Notes: generated from the sequence alone by a model not told the origin. 64,000 nucleotides of DNA from an uncultured Pseudomonadales bacterium (GCA_951813295.1 CATOTI010000002.1:2356001-2420000), one strand, 5' to 3'; counted from the stretch's first letter, positions 44,208 to 53,536 are shown. A program made the numbers and translations.

Positions 44208-45266
44208 CTACAGTTCGCCGTCGGCCGCCATCGCCATGTAGGTGTCGTCGAAACGGAGCTTCACGTTGCGCTTCGAGCCGAGCACTTTGTCGCCGGGGAA
44301 CTCGATGCCGATGTGCTCCGGGCCAGGCGCGCCTTCACCCAGAAGGCCGTGCTGGAAGGAGAACGCCGTCACGTTTTTCATCGTGTCGACGACACTCTCG
44401 GATCGTACGAATTCGACGGCGGGTGCGGCGGTGTAGAACATTTCGGTCGCTTGGAGCTGCGCTTCATATCCCGCCAGATCCGTGCCGGATGCTTCTGCCA
44501 TCGCGGTCTTTGCGGCGATCGCGGCGGCGTTGGAACCTGCCATGATCGACATCGTCTCATACCAGGCGCCGGCCAGCGCTTTGCCCAGGCGTTCGTCCTC
44601 GAGGGCTTCGGTGTTGACGACCAGCATGTCGATGATCTCGCCCGGGATCTCCGATGAATCGAAGAGCGGCGTGACGTTGGGCATGTCCTTCACTTCCGCG
44701 AGGAGCGGATTCCAGGTGACGACCGTTTCGACGTCGTCCGTCGCGAACGCTGCCACGATATCGGCGTCGGAGGTGTTGACGACGGTGAGATCGCGTTCGG
44801 TCATACCGACGCTGTCGAGTGCTCGCGCGAGCATGTAGTGCGAGACCGAGAGCTCGACGAGATTGACGTCACCACCCGCGAGGTCTTTGAGCGTTTTGCC
44901 CGTGCCTTTCGTGACGATGCCGTCGTTACCGTTCGAGAAGTCACCGACGATCAGCGCCGTCGAGTCGACACCGCCGGCGGCGGGGATCGTCAGCGCGTCC
45001 ATGTTCGTCATCGTGCAGGCGTCGAATGCGCCGACCGTGTACTGGTTGATCGACTCGATGTAGTCGTTGAACTGAACGACCTCGATCTCGATGCCGTACT
45101 TCTCGGCCCACTTGTCGACGATGCCGGCCTGGGAAGCGTAGTCCCACGGCATCCAGCCGACGTAGATACTCCAAGCGACGCGGTATTGATCTTTGGCGAG
45201 CGCGCTGACCGATAGGAGTGCCGTGAGGCACATGACGCTCAAGAGCTTTAGGTAGCGTGTGTTCAT
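44208..45266 (-). CDS. ABC transporter periplasmic substrate-binding protein
   Basis: 352 residues from the ATG at 45266 (AAGGA upstream), with a signal peptide (LLSVMCLTALLSVSALA). It belongs to the ABC nitrate/taurine/sulfonate (SsuA-like) binding-protein family: VAWSIYVGWMPWDYASQAG near residue 40, LTVVNTSDADIVAAF, and ETVVTWNPLLAEVK. In riboswitch-controlled guanidine operons these proteins are candidates for guanidine capture. First gene of the operon. It starts 47 bases after the 3' end of the riboswitch at 45314. Confidence 0.87.
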   Translation of the reverse strand: MNTRYLKLLSVMCLTALLSVSALAKDQYRVAWSIYVGWMPWDYASQAGIVDKWAEKYGIEIEVVQFNDYIESINQYTVGAFDACTMTNMDALTIPAAGGVDSTALIVGDFSNGNDGIVTKGTGKTLKDLAGGDVNLVELSVSHYMLARALDSVGMTERDLTVVNTSDADIVAAFATDDVETVVTWNPLLAEVKDMPNVTPLFDSSEIPGEIIDMLVVNTEALEDERLGKALAGAWYETMSIMAGSNAAAIAAKTAMAEASGTDLAGYEAQLQATEMFYTAAPAVEFVRSESVVDTMKNVTAFSFQHGLLGEGAPGPEHIGIEFPGDKVLGSKRNVKLRFDDTYMAMAADGEL

Positions 45267-45313
45267 CTTTTCCTTCCACTGTTGTTGGCAACACGGAAAG
45301 GAGGCGATCACGC

Positions 45314-45409
45314 TCTCCCGGGCTTTTATCCCTCCGTGTAACCCCCCTCGCGGAAGGTCGAGAGCTCTCGGACCAGGCACCCTTATAAGGATCGGAACCC
45401 TAGCTCTCC
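45314..45409 (-). promoter_or_regulatory. Guanidine-I riboswitch (ykkC leader)
   Basis: The minus-strand leader carries all three conserved blocks of the guanidine-I aptamer in order: GCTAGGGTTCCG (45393-45405), then GGTCCGAGAGCT (45362-45375), and ACGGAGGGATAAAAGCCCGG (about 45317-45337). The last block is the hallmark sequence of this class. It precedes the substrate-binding gene by 47 bases, the right distance for control of translation or termination. It should turn on the operon when free guanidine is present. A short stem (45403-45420) precedes the aptamer. Confidence 0.92.
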
Positions 45410-45699
45410 ATTTTCGGAGACGAATTGTGTCGTCCCCAGAGCAACGTCAACGTGCCCCCTTCTGCAATGGCTTGAGCAAAGGCCGTGCCAGGTTGGATCG
45501 CGCGAAATTCGGGCACGTTTCCGGTCGGACCGCACCATGACGGTGCGTTAGTGCTCGGCATGGCCCTGGTTTGGGGCGTGCGACTCCGCGCTTCCAGCGC
45601 GACGACTCCGCGCTTCCAGCGGGACCGGGGGCACGCGCATTGCGCGGCGATGGGCTTCACCTGATGATCGCCCCATCAGACGACATCGGAGAAAGTGGG
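45410..45699. other. Non-coding gap between guanidine operon and cupin gene
   Basis: The divergent promoters for the riboswitch-led operon and the cupin gene must lie here. I see no clear -35/-10 pair. A 19-bp direct repeat (CGACTCCGCGCTTCCAGCG) occurs at 45581-45599 and 45603-45621. An open frame on the minus strand (45400-45660) overlaps the riboswitch and is not believed. Confidence 0.4.
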
Positions 45700-46074
45700 A
45701 TGGACATCAAGCACGTCGTGACGGAACTCGGCAAACATCCGGAATTCACCTTTCTCGACCTCCTTGCATTCAACGGGCATCACGTCGGTGCACTTTCGGT
45801 CACCGGGGTCGCGCCGGGTTGGGAGATGCATCCCGATACGGACGAGCTCTTTTTCATTCTCGAAGGAGAAGCTGAATTCGTGCTGCTCGAAGAGAGTGGG
45901 CGGAACACGTACACGGCGGGGGCGGGTGAAATGTTCGTCGTACCGCAAGGCGTCTGGCACAAGCCGGGCGCCCCGAAGGGCGCAAAGTTCTTCTACCTCA
46001 CGCCGGGCCAGTCGCTCTCGTCCGAGCTCGACGATCCGCGCGAGGATCAGAATCCGACGGTTCACAACCCCTGA
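45700..46074 (+). CDS. Cupin-domain protein
   Basis: 124 residues from the ATG at 45700 (GGAG upstream, preferred over an ATG at 45664). The cupin core is clear: EMHPDTDELFFILEGEAEF near residue 45 and GAGEMFVVPQGVWHKPGAPKG near 85, with metal-binding His and Glu positions. Single-domain cupins act as small sensors, isomerases or dioxygenases; none can be chosen here. It is 39 bp upstream of an acyl-CoA ligase gene on the same strand. Confidence 0.8.
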   Translation: MDIKHVVTELGKHPEFTFLDLLAFNGHHVGALSVTGVAPGWEMHPDTDELFFILEGEAEFVLLEESGRNTYTAGAGEMFVVPQGVWHKPGAPKGAKFFYLTPGQSLSSELDDPREDQNPTVHNP

Positions 46075-46113
46075 TCGATGCCGCGTTGAGAGAATCTGGG
46101 CGATGGAGGAGCG

Positions 46114-47724
46114 ATGAAGCCAGACACCTTGCCCACGTTATTGACCGAAGCGGCGCGGCGTTGGCCTGACCACGACGCGCTCGTCTTCCCCGATCATCGC
46201 CATCGTTTTTCGGGCTTGCTTGCGGCGGCGCGATTCCGCGCGCTGAGCCTGATCGGCCTCGGCATCGAGCCGGGCGATCATGTCGGCATCTTGATGCCGA
46301 ACTGCCCCGATTACATCGAACTCCTCTTTGGGATCACGATGGCTGGGGCCGTCGCGGTACCCGTCAATGCGCGTTACAAAGCAGTCGAACTTGGCTACGT
46401 CGTCGCGAATGCGAACCTCGTCGCGGTCGTGACGAACGATCTCATTTCCGAGTTCGCCAACTTCAACGAGTTACTCATCGAGGGATTGCCGGGGCTCGGC
46501 GACGTCGACGATCCCACGACGGTCGAGCTCGAGTGCGCGCCAGATCTTCGGTTTGTCGCGATGCTCGGCGACACGGCGGCACCGCACCTCGTGGGACGCG
46601 AAGCCTTCGAAGAGGCCGCGAATGGGGTCGATGCGGCGGTCCTCGAGGCGATCGAGATCGACCCGGCAAGCCCCGCGATCATGATGTACACGTCCGGCAC
46701 GACAGCCGATCCGAAAGGCTGCCCGCTCGATCACGGTCCGCTTGTCAGGAATGGCACCGCGATGAGTGAGCAGCGTTACTTCCTCGCCGACACCGATCGC
46801 TTCTGGGCGCCGCTGCCGATGTTCCACATGGCGTCCGTGCTGCCACTCATCGCCTGCTTTTCCTCCGGGGCGGCGCTCTTGTCGATGCTCCGCGTCGAGG
46901 CGGGTCCGTCACTCGCCATGATGAGTCGAGAACGCGTCACGGTGGCGTTCCCTGCTTTCCCGACCGTGATGAACGATCTGATCAACCATCCGGATTTCGA
47001 GACAACCGATCTCTCCTCGATCCGCCGTTTGAATAACGTCGCACCGCCGGATCTTCTGCTGAAGTTTCAGGAAGCGTTCCCACAGGCCCTGCAGACCGGC
47101 GCGTACGGATTGACGGAGGCCTGTGGGGTCATCGCCTACAACCATCCGGACGAGGACCTCGAAACGCGCCTCACTACGTGCGGTCAGCCGTTCGAAGGGA
47201 TCGAGGTGAAGATCGTGGACGCCGAAACGCTCGATGAGCTGCCGCCGGAAAGTCGTGGCGAGATCTGGATCAAGGGATATGCCGTTTTCCGGGGCTACTA
47301 CCGGGCCCCGGAAAAAAACGCCGAGGCGTTCCACGACGGGTGGTTCAGAACGGGCGATCTCTGTTCGTTGACCGACGATGGCCGGATCGCGTTCCACGGA
47401 CGGATCAAGGACATGCTCAAGGTCGGTGGTGAGAACGTTGCGGCGATCGAGATCGAATCGCTTCTCGCCAAACACCCGGCCGTGAAACTCGCCCAGGTGA
47501 TCGGCGTGCCGGATGCGCGCCTGGCCGAGGTCGCGGCCGCTTACATCGAGCTGAACGATGGCGCTCGGGCGACTGAGGCGGACCTCATCGATTTCTGCCG
47601 CGGCAAGGTGGCGAGCTTCAAGGTCCCTCGTCATGTTCGTTTCGTCGACGAGTGGCCGATGTCGTCGACCAAAGTGCAAAAGCACAAGCTTCGGGAGGCG
47701 TTCGATAACGAAAGCGCGGCCTGA
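46114..47724 (+). CDS. Class I adenylate-forming acyl/aryl-CoA ligase
   Basis: 536 residues with P-loop-like MMYTSGTTADPKGCPLDH near residue 190, GAYGLTEACGV near 330, the hinge FRTGDLCSLTDDGRIAFHGRIKDMLKVGG near 412-430, and the final catalytic Lys in MSSTKVQKHKLREAF. It activates a carboxylic acid to its CoA thioester with ATP. GGAGGAG lies before the ATG. It is followed by the ATP-grasp gene. The acid substrate is unknown; medium-chain or aryl acids are usual. Confidence 0.87.
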   Translation: MKPDTLPTLLTEAARRWPDHDALVFPDHRHRFSGLLAAARFRALSLIGLGIEPGDHVGILMPNCPDYIELLFGITMAGAVAVPVNARYKAVELGYVVANANLVAVVTNDLISEFANFNELLIEGLPGLGDVDDPTTVELECAPDLRFVAMLGDTAAPHLVGREAFEEAANGVDAAVLEAIEIDPASPAIMMYTSGTTADPKGCPLDHGPLVRNGTAMSEQRYFLADTDRFWAPLPMFHMASVLPLIACFSSGAALLSMLRVEAGPSLAMMSRERVTVAFPAFPTVMNDLINHPDFETTDLSSIRRLNNVAPPDLLLKFQEAFPQALQTGAYGLTEACGVIAYNHPDEDLETRLTTCGQPFEGIEVKIVDAETLDELPPESRGEIWIKGYAVFRGYYRAPEKNAEAFHDGWFRTGDLCSLTDDGRIAFHGRIKDMLKVGGENVAAIEIESLLAKHPAVKLAQVIGVPDARLAEVAAAYIELNDGARATEADLIDFCRGKVASFKVPRHVRFVDEWPMSSTKVQKHKLREAFDNESAA

Positions 47725-47781
47725 TCCTCGACACCGTGGAAGAGACGCGCTTTTATTCGGCATCGATTTCAGGGTCCTTTG

Positions 47782-49236
47782 ATGCCGATCGAATGGAAGC
47801 GATACCAATCGCCCGGTTTCTTCGATGAACTGATCCATCGCGGCGCGCCGCGCAAGGTCGCGCGTGCGCTGTGTAAGCATCTCGCGAGTCTGACGGACGA
47901 AGAGGTGCAGTCGCGCCAGACGGCGGCCGAACTCGAGATTCGCTCGATGGGGATCACGTTCACCGTCTACAACGACGATGCTGCCGGCGGCATCGATCGG
48001 GATTGGCCCTTCGATATCGTGCCGCGGGTCATCGATCGTGTGGAATGGGACCGGGTCGAAGAAGGACTGCGCCAGCGGGTGACCGCGCTCAACGCCTTCG
48101 TCGACGACATCTACCACGATCAGCGCGTGTTGAAGGATGGCGTGGTGCCCGAGGCCTACATCCTCGAATCGCGTGAGTTTCGACGGGAGTGCATGGGCGC
48201 GGAAGCGCCGTTCGGGGCCTGGGCGAACGTCTGCGGGTCCGATCTCGTGCGGGATGCCGACGGCACGATGTACGTGCTCGAGGACAACCTGCGCGTTCCG
48301 TCCGGCGTTTCCTACATGATCGAAAACCGGGAGGTGATGAAGCGCGTCTACCCGGAGGTGTTTTCCGATTCTGTGATTCTGCCGGTCGACGACTATCCGG
48401 CGCAGTTGGCTCGGTGCCTGACGTCGTTGGCGCCGTCGCGGCGGGGTCGGGCCAAACCGCAGATCGTCGTGCTGACGCCCGGCGTCTTCAACTCGGCCTA
48501 TTTCGAACACGCGTACCTGGCGCACGAGATGGCCGCGGAGCTTGTCGAAGGCGCGGACCTCATCGTTGGCCGTGACGACTGCGTCTACATGCGCACGATC
48601 GAAGGGCTCGTCAAAGTCGACGTCATCTATCGACGGATCGACGATCTCTTCATCGATCCCGAGGTTTTCCACCCCGATTCGATTCTCGGGGTACCCGGCC
48701 TCATGCGGGCCTGGCGTGCAGGCAATGTCGCGCTTGCGAACGCGCCGGGCTGCGGGGTCGCGGACGACAAGGTGATCTACACCTACACCGACGACATCGT
48801 GCGCTACTTCCTGTCCGAAGAGCCGCTCTTGCCGATTGTGCCGTCGTATCGATGTGTCGAGCCCGACGCGCGGGAATACGTGCTCGACCACCTCGACGAA
48901 CTCGTCGTGAAGCCGGCGAACGAGTCGGGCGGCTATGGGATCCTGATCGGTCCGCACGCGACCGCGACGGAGCGGCGCGAGTTCGCCAAGTTGATCGAAG
49001 AAGATCCGCGCAACTATATCGGCCAGCGCATGCTGACCCTGTCGGTCGCGCCGACGCTCATTCGTGGGGTCGCGGAACCACGATGTCTCGACCTTCGTCC
49101 TTTCATACTTTCCGGTGAATCGTCGTTCGTGACGACCGGCGGGCTGACGCGTGTCGCGATGGTGAAAGGTTCGACGGTCGTGAATTCCTCGCAAGGTGGG
49201 GGAAGCAAGGACACCTGGATCGTGGACCTCGCATGA
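47782..49236 (+). CDS. Circularly permuted ATP-grasp protein
   Basis: 484 residues, a family of uncharacterised ATP-dependent amide- or peptide-bond-forming enzymes. Typical blocks are FDIVPRVIDRVEWDRVEEGLRQRVTALN near residue 80, DNLRVPSGVSYMIENR near 168, YRRIDDLFIDPEVFHPDS near 285, and KPANESGGYGI near 380. The ATG at 47782 follows AGGG. Its stop overlaps the alpha-E gene start (ATGA), the usual arrangement for this pair. The pair is widespread and usually joined by a transglutaminase-like gene, which is missing here. Confidence 0.85.
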   Translation: MPIEWKRYQSPGFFDELIHRGAPRKVARALCKHLASLTDEEVQSRQTAAELEIRSMGITFTVYNDDAAGGIDRDWPFDIVPRVIDRVEWDRVEEGLRQRVTALNAFVDDIYHDQRVLKDGVVPEAYILESREFRRECMGAEAPFGAWANVCGSDLVRDADGTMYVLEDNLRVPSGVSYMIENREVMKRVYPEVFSDSVILPVDDYPAQLARCLTSLAPSRRGRAKPQIVVLTPGVFNSAYFEHAYLAHEMAAELVEGADLIVGRDDCVYMRTIEGLVKVDVIYRRIDDLFIDPEVFHPDSILGVPGLMRAWRAGNVALANAPGCGVADDKVIYTYTDDIVRYFLSEEPLLPIVPSYRCVEPDAREYVLDHLDELVVKPANESGGYGILIGPHATATERREFAKLIEEDPRNYIGQRMLTLSVAPTLIRGVAEPRCLDLRPFILSGESSFVTTGGLTRVAMVKGSTVVNSSQGGGSKDTWIVDLA

Positions 49237-50198
49237 GCACGTTGTCGCGGGTGGCTGAACGTATCTATTGGACCGGACGCTATATCGAGCGAGCGGAAAG
49301 CACGGCGCGGCTCATCAGCGTCAATGCGAACCTGCTGTTCGACTTTCCGAAACGCACGACGCTCGGCTGGCGTCCGCTGGTGGAGATCGTCGGCGCGCCG
49401 GACGGATTCGACGAGCGCTACAACGCGGCGACGGAACAGAACGTCGTTCGGTTTCTGGCCTCCGATTCGGAGAACCCGGGTTCGATCCTCTCGTCGATCG
49501 AAAATGCGCGGGAGAATGCCCGCACCGTTCGCGATCAGATGCCCCGCTTCGGTTTCGAGCTCATCAACGAACTCTATCTTTATGCCGCCGATGCACTCAC
49601 CGGCTCGTTGTCGCGGTTACGTCGGGCCGAGGTGCTTGGCGAGATCACGGGGCAGGTGCAGCGTCTCGAAGGGTTCTTGTCGGCCAACATGGCGCATGGG
49701 GCGCCGTGGATCTTCTTTCGGCTGGGCAATCATCTCGAACGGGCCGACATGACGACCCGGTTGATCGACGTGCGTTCATCGGATCTATTTGCCGATCTCT
49801 ACGAATCGGATCGCGACTTGAGCCCGTATCAGGAAATCCAGTGGCGCAGCGTGTTGCGTTCGCTTTACGGACTGCAGACCTATCGCGCGGCGATGGGTCA
49901 GGGTCTCGAGGAAGACCAGGTACTGCGCTTCCTCTTCACGGATCCCGAATTCCCGCGATCCTACGCGCGTTGCTTGATGTCGATTCGAACGAGCCTGCGA
50001 TCGCTCGCACGTTCGGAGCGTCCTCTACGAAGTGCCAATCGAATTCTTCGTCAGCTCGCCAAGGTCGAGTTCGACGAACCGATCGACCTGCATTCTTTCG
50101 TCGACGCCTGCCAGGTGGACCTCGCCGACCTGCACAACGAGATCGGCAAGACGTATTTCTATTTCCGACCGCGCCTCACCAGGCGCAAGAAGACCTGA
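49233..50198 (+). CDS. Alpha-E domain protein
   Basis: 321 residues of almost all-alpha content: VAERIYWTGRYIERAESTARLISV at the N-terminus, then ENARENARTVRDQM and the HLERADMTTRLIDVR block. This domain is always found next to or fused with circularly permuted ATP-grasp proteins. The two genes overlap (ATGA) and probably encode subunits of one complex that forms or modifies a peptide. Function is unknown. Confidence 0.85.
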   Translation: MSTLSRVAERIYWTGRYIERAESTARLISVNANLLFDFPKRTTLGWRPLVEIVGAPDGFDERYNAATEQNVVRFLASDSENPGSILSSIENARENARTVRDQMPRFGFELINELYLYAADALTGSLSRLRRAEVLGEITGQVQRLEGFLSANMAHGAPWIFFRLGNHLERADMTTRLIDVRSSDLFADLYESDRDLSPYQEIQWRSVLRSLYGLQTYRAAMGQGLEEDQVLRFLFTDPEFPRSYARCLMSIRTSLRSLARSERPLRSANRILRQLAKVEFDEPIDLHSFVDACQVDLADLHNEIGKTYFYFRPRLTRRKKT

Positions 50199-50218
50199 CG
50201 GTCTTTGGGGAGTAATCC

Positions 50219-51487
50219 ATGACCCGTCTAACGGCCCCGCTCGCGGAGCGAGCGGAATACGCTTCACCTCAGTGGATTGAAGTAGCCAACACCTTTCTCA
50301 GCACACGCCACGCCACGGATCTGAGCGAACCGTATAAGGTGGCTCAAGAACTCATGAATCCGCCGCCGCATCTCTCGAGCGACGAACGTATCGGCTATGT
50401 CGTCACCTTCGACTCGACCGGCACGAGGATCGAACCCGGGTTCGCCGATCATCCGGCCTGGTGGCGTCGGGCGGATTACAACGCGCTGCTGCCCTTCGCC
50501 TGGATCGTGCGCGGACAGCCGGGCGGTGCCGATCGGCTCGAGCGCGAGTACGAACAGCTCTTCGGCGCCGATGTCGAAGCGCCGAAGGTCGCACGACCCA
50601 TGCCGCCGTCGGTAGCCGCGATTCTGGCCGAGCTTCACGACTATATGGCCGTGCGTACGATCAACAATCCCAACATCGAGCACCGCGCGGCTGGCCTCGG
50701 CATTGCCGATAACCTCCGCGATCTCGACAGCGACGGCTATACGGTGCTGCGCGGCGCGTTCTCCGACAGCTATGCCGACGAGTTGCGCGAAGAAACCCAT
50801 CGAAACCATGCCGGACGTGACGAAGGGGCGAGCTTCCGCGCGACGATGCTCCTGAAGCGCGGACGGATCTGGGAAGAAGCCGCCATCCACCCGTGGGTGC
50901 TCACGGTGGTCGAATACCTGATGGGCCGCGGCGCGCTCATCTATCAGTCGGACACCATCGTCAAATCGGCGGGCCAGGAGACCCATCCGGGGCTGCACGC
51001 GGACTACGGCGCATCCCGGATCACGGAGCCTTTCCCGGACTACTGCGTGGAAGGTACCGCGGTGTGGGCGATCGACGACTTTCACCGTGAACACGGCCCC
51101 ACCTGCATCCTGCCGGGAAGTTTTCGCCAGGGGCGGCAGGTGCCGCCAGGGACGAGCCAGGAAGGCACTAAGCTCATCGAAATGGACCAAGGCTCGATCG
51201 CGTTCTGGCATGGCGCGATCTGGCACGGATCGACGCCGCGTACCGCGCCCGGGCGCCGAACGTCGCTGCACAATGCCTATTCACGTTCGTTCATCCGTCC
51301 GCTCGAGCGGTATGACGACATCGATCAGGCGATCGTCGATCGCAACCCGGCCGTGTTCTCGACGCTGTGTGGGCTGGACGATGCTTTTGGCAAGAGCGGG
51401 CTCGAGGGCGCCGATTTCGAACGCCTGCACTACGCGGCGGCGCAGGGTTATGCGAGCTCGACCCCGCCCGCCGCGCTGAAGGCTTGA
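50219..51487 (+). CDS. Phytanoyl-CoA dioxygenase family protein
   Basis: 422 residues. The Fe(II) triad fits HADYGASRI (H-x-D, near residue 260) and the distal His in WHGSTPRTAPGRRTSLHNAYSRSF, with Arg for 2-oxoglutarate in the same block. It would hydroxylate an alkyl substrate using O2 and 2-oxoglutarate. About 130 N-terminal residues before the core are family-specific and unassigned. GGGGAG lies upstream of the ATG. Followed by an APH-type kinase gene on the same strand. Confidence 0.8.
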   Translation: MTRLTAPLAERAEYASPQWIEVANTFLSTRHATDLSEPYKVAQELMNPPPHLSSDERIGYVVTFDSTGTRIEPGFADHPAWWRRADYNALLPFAWIVRGQPGGADRLEREYEQLFGADVEAPKVARPMPPSVAAILAELHDYMAVRTINNPNIEHRAAGLGIADNLRDLDSDGYTVLRGAFSDSYADELREETHRNHAGRDEGASFRATMLLKRGRIWEEAAIHPWVLTVVEYLMGRGALIYQSDTIVKSAGQETHPGLHADYGASRITEPFPDYCVEGTAVWAIDDFHREHGPTCILPGSFRQGRQVPPGTSQEGTKLIEMDQGSIAFWHGAIWHGSTPRTAPGRRTSLHNAYSRSFIRPLERYDDIDQAIVDRNPAVFSTLCGLDDAFGKSGLEGADFERLHYAAAQGYASSTPPAALKA

Positions 51488-51509
51488 GTCACCGAAGGTC
51501 GCCTCCTTG

Positions 51510-52466
51510 ATGAACGACGCCTGGGATCGTGCGGTGCGCGATCATCTAGACGTGTGGGGAATCAACGCTCAGTCCGCGGAACTCGTTTCCAAGAGCGAGA
51601 ACCTCGTCTATCTCGTTCGGACGGATTCCGACGCGTACACGCTTCGGGTTCACCGTCCGGGGTATCACGCGGCGGACGAGTTGATCGCCGAACATCAGTG
51701 GCTCACGGCGTTGGTGGAAGCGGGTTGCTCCGTGCCGGAACCGATGACCACGTCGGACGGCGAGCGCTATACGCGTCTCGCGGCGGAAGGGAGTGATGGG
51801 CGTTTCGTCACTGTCGCGCGCTGGGTGGATGGTGAACTCGTCGGCGCGATGTTGATGCGCTCCCCCGTCGATGATTGGCCGCCGCACCTCGAGGCGATCG
51901 GTCAGACGATGGCGAAGCTGCACCTGGCGACGGAGGCGTGGTCCCTACCGGCGGGATTCGACCGGGTCACCTGGGACGCAGCGGGCCTCGTCGGTCGCGA
52001 TCCGGTGTGGGGTCGGTTCTGGGAAGCAGAAGGACTCGCGCGATCTGAGCGTGCGTTGTTGATCGCCGCCCGCGACAAAGCCTTCGATGAGCTTCGGGAT
52101 TGCACGTCGCCGTTCGGCTTGATCCATGCCGACATGCATCCATTCAATCTCGTGGCGGCCGACGCGGGCCTGCATGTGATCGATTTTGATGACGGCGGTT
52201 TCGGCTGGACGGCATACGACATCGCGATCGCGATCTACAACTTTCGAGAGAAACCGGAGTTCGAGCACCTTCAGGGGGCCTTTCTCGCCGGTTACGCGCG
52301 CCATCGCACGCCGCCGGGTCTCGCGGATATCACCCGCTTTCTGACGATCCGCAGCCTCGTCTGGCTCGGCTGGGTAGCTGATCGTCCGGATCTTTTTTCC
52401 GACGACCGACGTCGCAATGCGGTGGCGCTCGTCGTGGGCGACGCCGAACGCTATCTCGCGGATTGA
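51510..52466 (+). CDS. APH/choline-kinase-like phosphotransferase
   Basis: 318 residues. Kinase-like features are SKSENLVYLVRTDSDAYTLRVHRP at the N-lobe and the catalytic loop GLIHADMHPFNLVAADAGLHVIDFDDGGFGW (HxDxxxxN and DFD motifs) near residue 208. Such proteins phosphorylate small hydroxyl compounds (aminoglycosides, choline, homoserine, sugars). The ATG at 51510 is used; the nearest ribosome-binding site is 12 bp away. Its 3' neighbour is convergent. The substrate is not readable. Confidence 0.8.
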   Translation: MNDAWDRAVRDHLDVWGINAQSAELVSKSENLVYLVRTDSDAYTLRVHRPGYHAADELIAEHQWLTALVEAGCSVPEPMTTSDGERYTRLAAEGSDGRFVTVARWVDGELVGAMLMRSPVDDWPPHLEAIGQTMAKLHLATEAWSLPAGFDRVTWDAAGLVGRDPVWGRFWEAEGLARSERALLIAARDKAFDELRDCTSPFGLIHADMHPFNLVAADAGLHVIDFDDGGFGWTAYDIAIAIYNFREKPEFEHLQGAFLAGYARHRTPPGLADITRFLTIRSLVWLGWVADRPDLFSDDRRRNAVALVVGDAERYLAD

Positions 52467-52472
52467 TGGCCG

Positions 52473-53231
52473 TTACGAGGCGGCACCGACGTAGCGAAAC
52501 GACGACAGCGTGAGGACGGCGTTGTAAGGCACGAGCGGCGCCTGATTCCACAGCAACCAGTAGTTGATGTGGAAAGGCAGTGGCCGCTGCGGCAAGCGCG
52601 TGTGGGGACGCGGCGCGCTACGCCACTCGTGGATCACGTGCCGGTCGTCGTTGCGGTGGCCCTCGAGAAACTGAAAGTGCACAGCGTCGCCCGTCCAGGT
52701 GAACCGCAGCGTCGTCTTGGCGGCCGAGAGGTCGACGCGCGTGTGCTGCAACGTCTCGCGCCCGCGGCGTTCGCTCGGATAGGTGTGGAAGATCAGATTC
52801 TCCCGACCGGCGAACTGCTGAAACTCACCAATCTCAATGTCGATTTCATCGGTCTCGTCGATCGGCGCGACATCACGCGAGGGGTAGTTGAAGAAACCGA
52901 GCACCGCCCCGTTCCTGGCGATCTGGGTGAGATCCGCCGTGACGAACACCTGATACGTCCCGAAGTGCAGATCCTCGACTGTGCGGATTTCCGCACAGCT
53001 CCAACGCCCGGCGTCCTCGACGATCCGCATCTCTAGATCGCCATCGTCGTCCACGGACACGTTGGCGCTCCGCCAACGGTTGCCGCGCGGACCCCCTTGA
53101 CCCGATTTCACTTCCCAGGCCCGCTCGCTGAACGGTGCCGCTAGTGGTTGATAGGTCGCCAAACTCGTTGATCCCTGCCCGCGCGGTGGCGAGTATAGGT
53201 CGCCGAACGTCCGCGTCACCTCGAGCGGCAT
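52473..53231 (-). CDS. GH16-like (laminarinase-fold) protein
   Basis: 252 residues. The GH16 catalytic signature is DETDEIDIEIGEF near residue 125 (E-x-D-x-E), after a beta-jelly-roll (WEVKSGQGGPRGNRW; EDLHFGTYQVFVTADL). A beta-glucanase/laminarinase or related activity is expected. There is no signal peptide in this frame (MPLEVTRTFGDLY), so it may be intracellular or have lost its leader. It starts within 3 bp of the stop of the WYL-like gene on the same strand. Confidence 0.72.
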   Translation of the reverse strand: MPLEVTRTFGDLYSPPRGQGSTSLATYQPLAAPFSERAWEVKSGQGGPRGNRWRSANVSVDDDGDLEMRIVEDAGRWSCAEIRTVEDLHFGTYQVFVTADLTQIARNGAVLGFFNYPSRDVAPIDETDEIDIEIGEFQQFAGRENLIFHTYPSERRGRETLQHTRVDLSAAKTTLRFTWTGDAVHFQFLEGHRNDDRHVIHEWRSAPRPHTRLPQRPLPFHINYWLLWNQAPLVPYNAVLTLSSFRYVGAAS

Positions 53232-53233
53232 CC

Positions 53234-53536
53234 TCAGTCTTTAAGTTGGGAGAAGAGCTCGACGAGCGTCGTGTCATCCGCGCGGTAGCTGCTCCTCGGT
53301 CCGGTGAACGTCTCCTCCTGGCTCTCGATCGAGGTGATGTCGTCCACATCGAAATGGCGCCAACCGAAACTGCGCGAACCCGACGCCCCGTGTCGTTGCC
53401 ACGCGAGCAGAATCTCGTTGCCCTTGCGGCCACGACCGTACGCATGCGGCTCGATCGAGCGCGGTGTCTTGTCGTCCTTGTAGCGGATCGCGAGCAGGCG
53501 GCGCCAGGTGATCGCGTGGGTGATTTTGAGGTTCAC
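53234..53536 (-). CDS. WYL-like small protein
   Basis: About 100 residues starting at the GTG at 53536 (start uncertain; no clear ribosome-binding site). The pattern ITHAITWRRLLAIRYKDDKTPRSIEPHAYG, then NEILLAWQRHGASGSRSFGWRHFDVDDI, matches stand-alone WYL-like proteins of bacteria, which may bind nucleic acid or ligands. A longer open frame to 53914 reads into the 320-bp repeat and is not believed. Convergent with nothing; close to the GH16-like gene. Confidence 0.55.
   Translation of the reverse strand: MNLKITHAITWRRLLAIRYKDDKTPRSIEPHAYGRGRKGNEILLAWQRHGASGSRSFGWRHFDVDDITSIESQEETFTGPRSSYRADDTTLVELFSQLKD

Noticed and set aside
45400..45660. 86-residue minus-strand frame before the guanidine operon
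   Set aside because: It overlaps the 5' part of the riboswitch and has no ribosome-binding site or similarity.
46909..49194. 761-residue open frame on the minus strand
   Set aside because: It lies fully opposite the acyl-CoA ligase and ATP-grasp genes, is rich in Arg/His/Asp as mirror frames of GC-rich genes are, and shows no family pattern.
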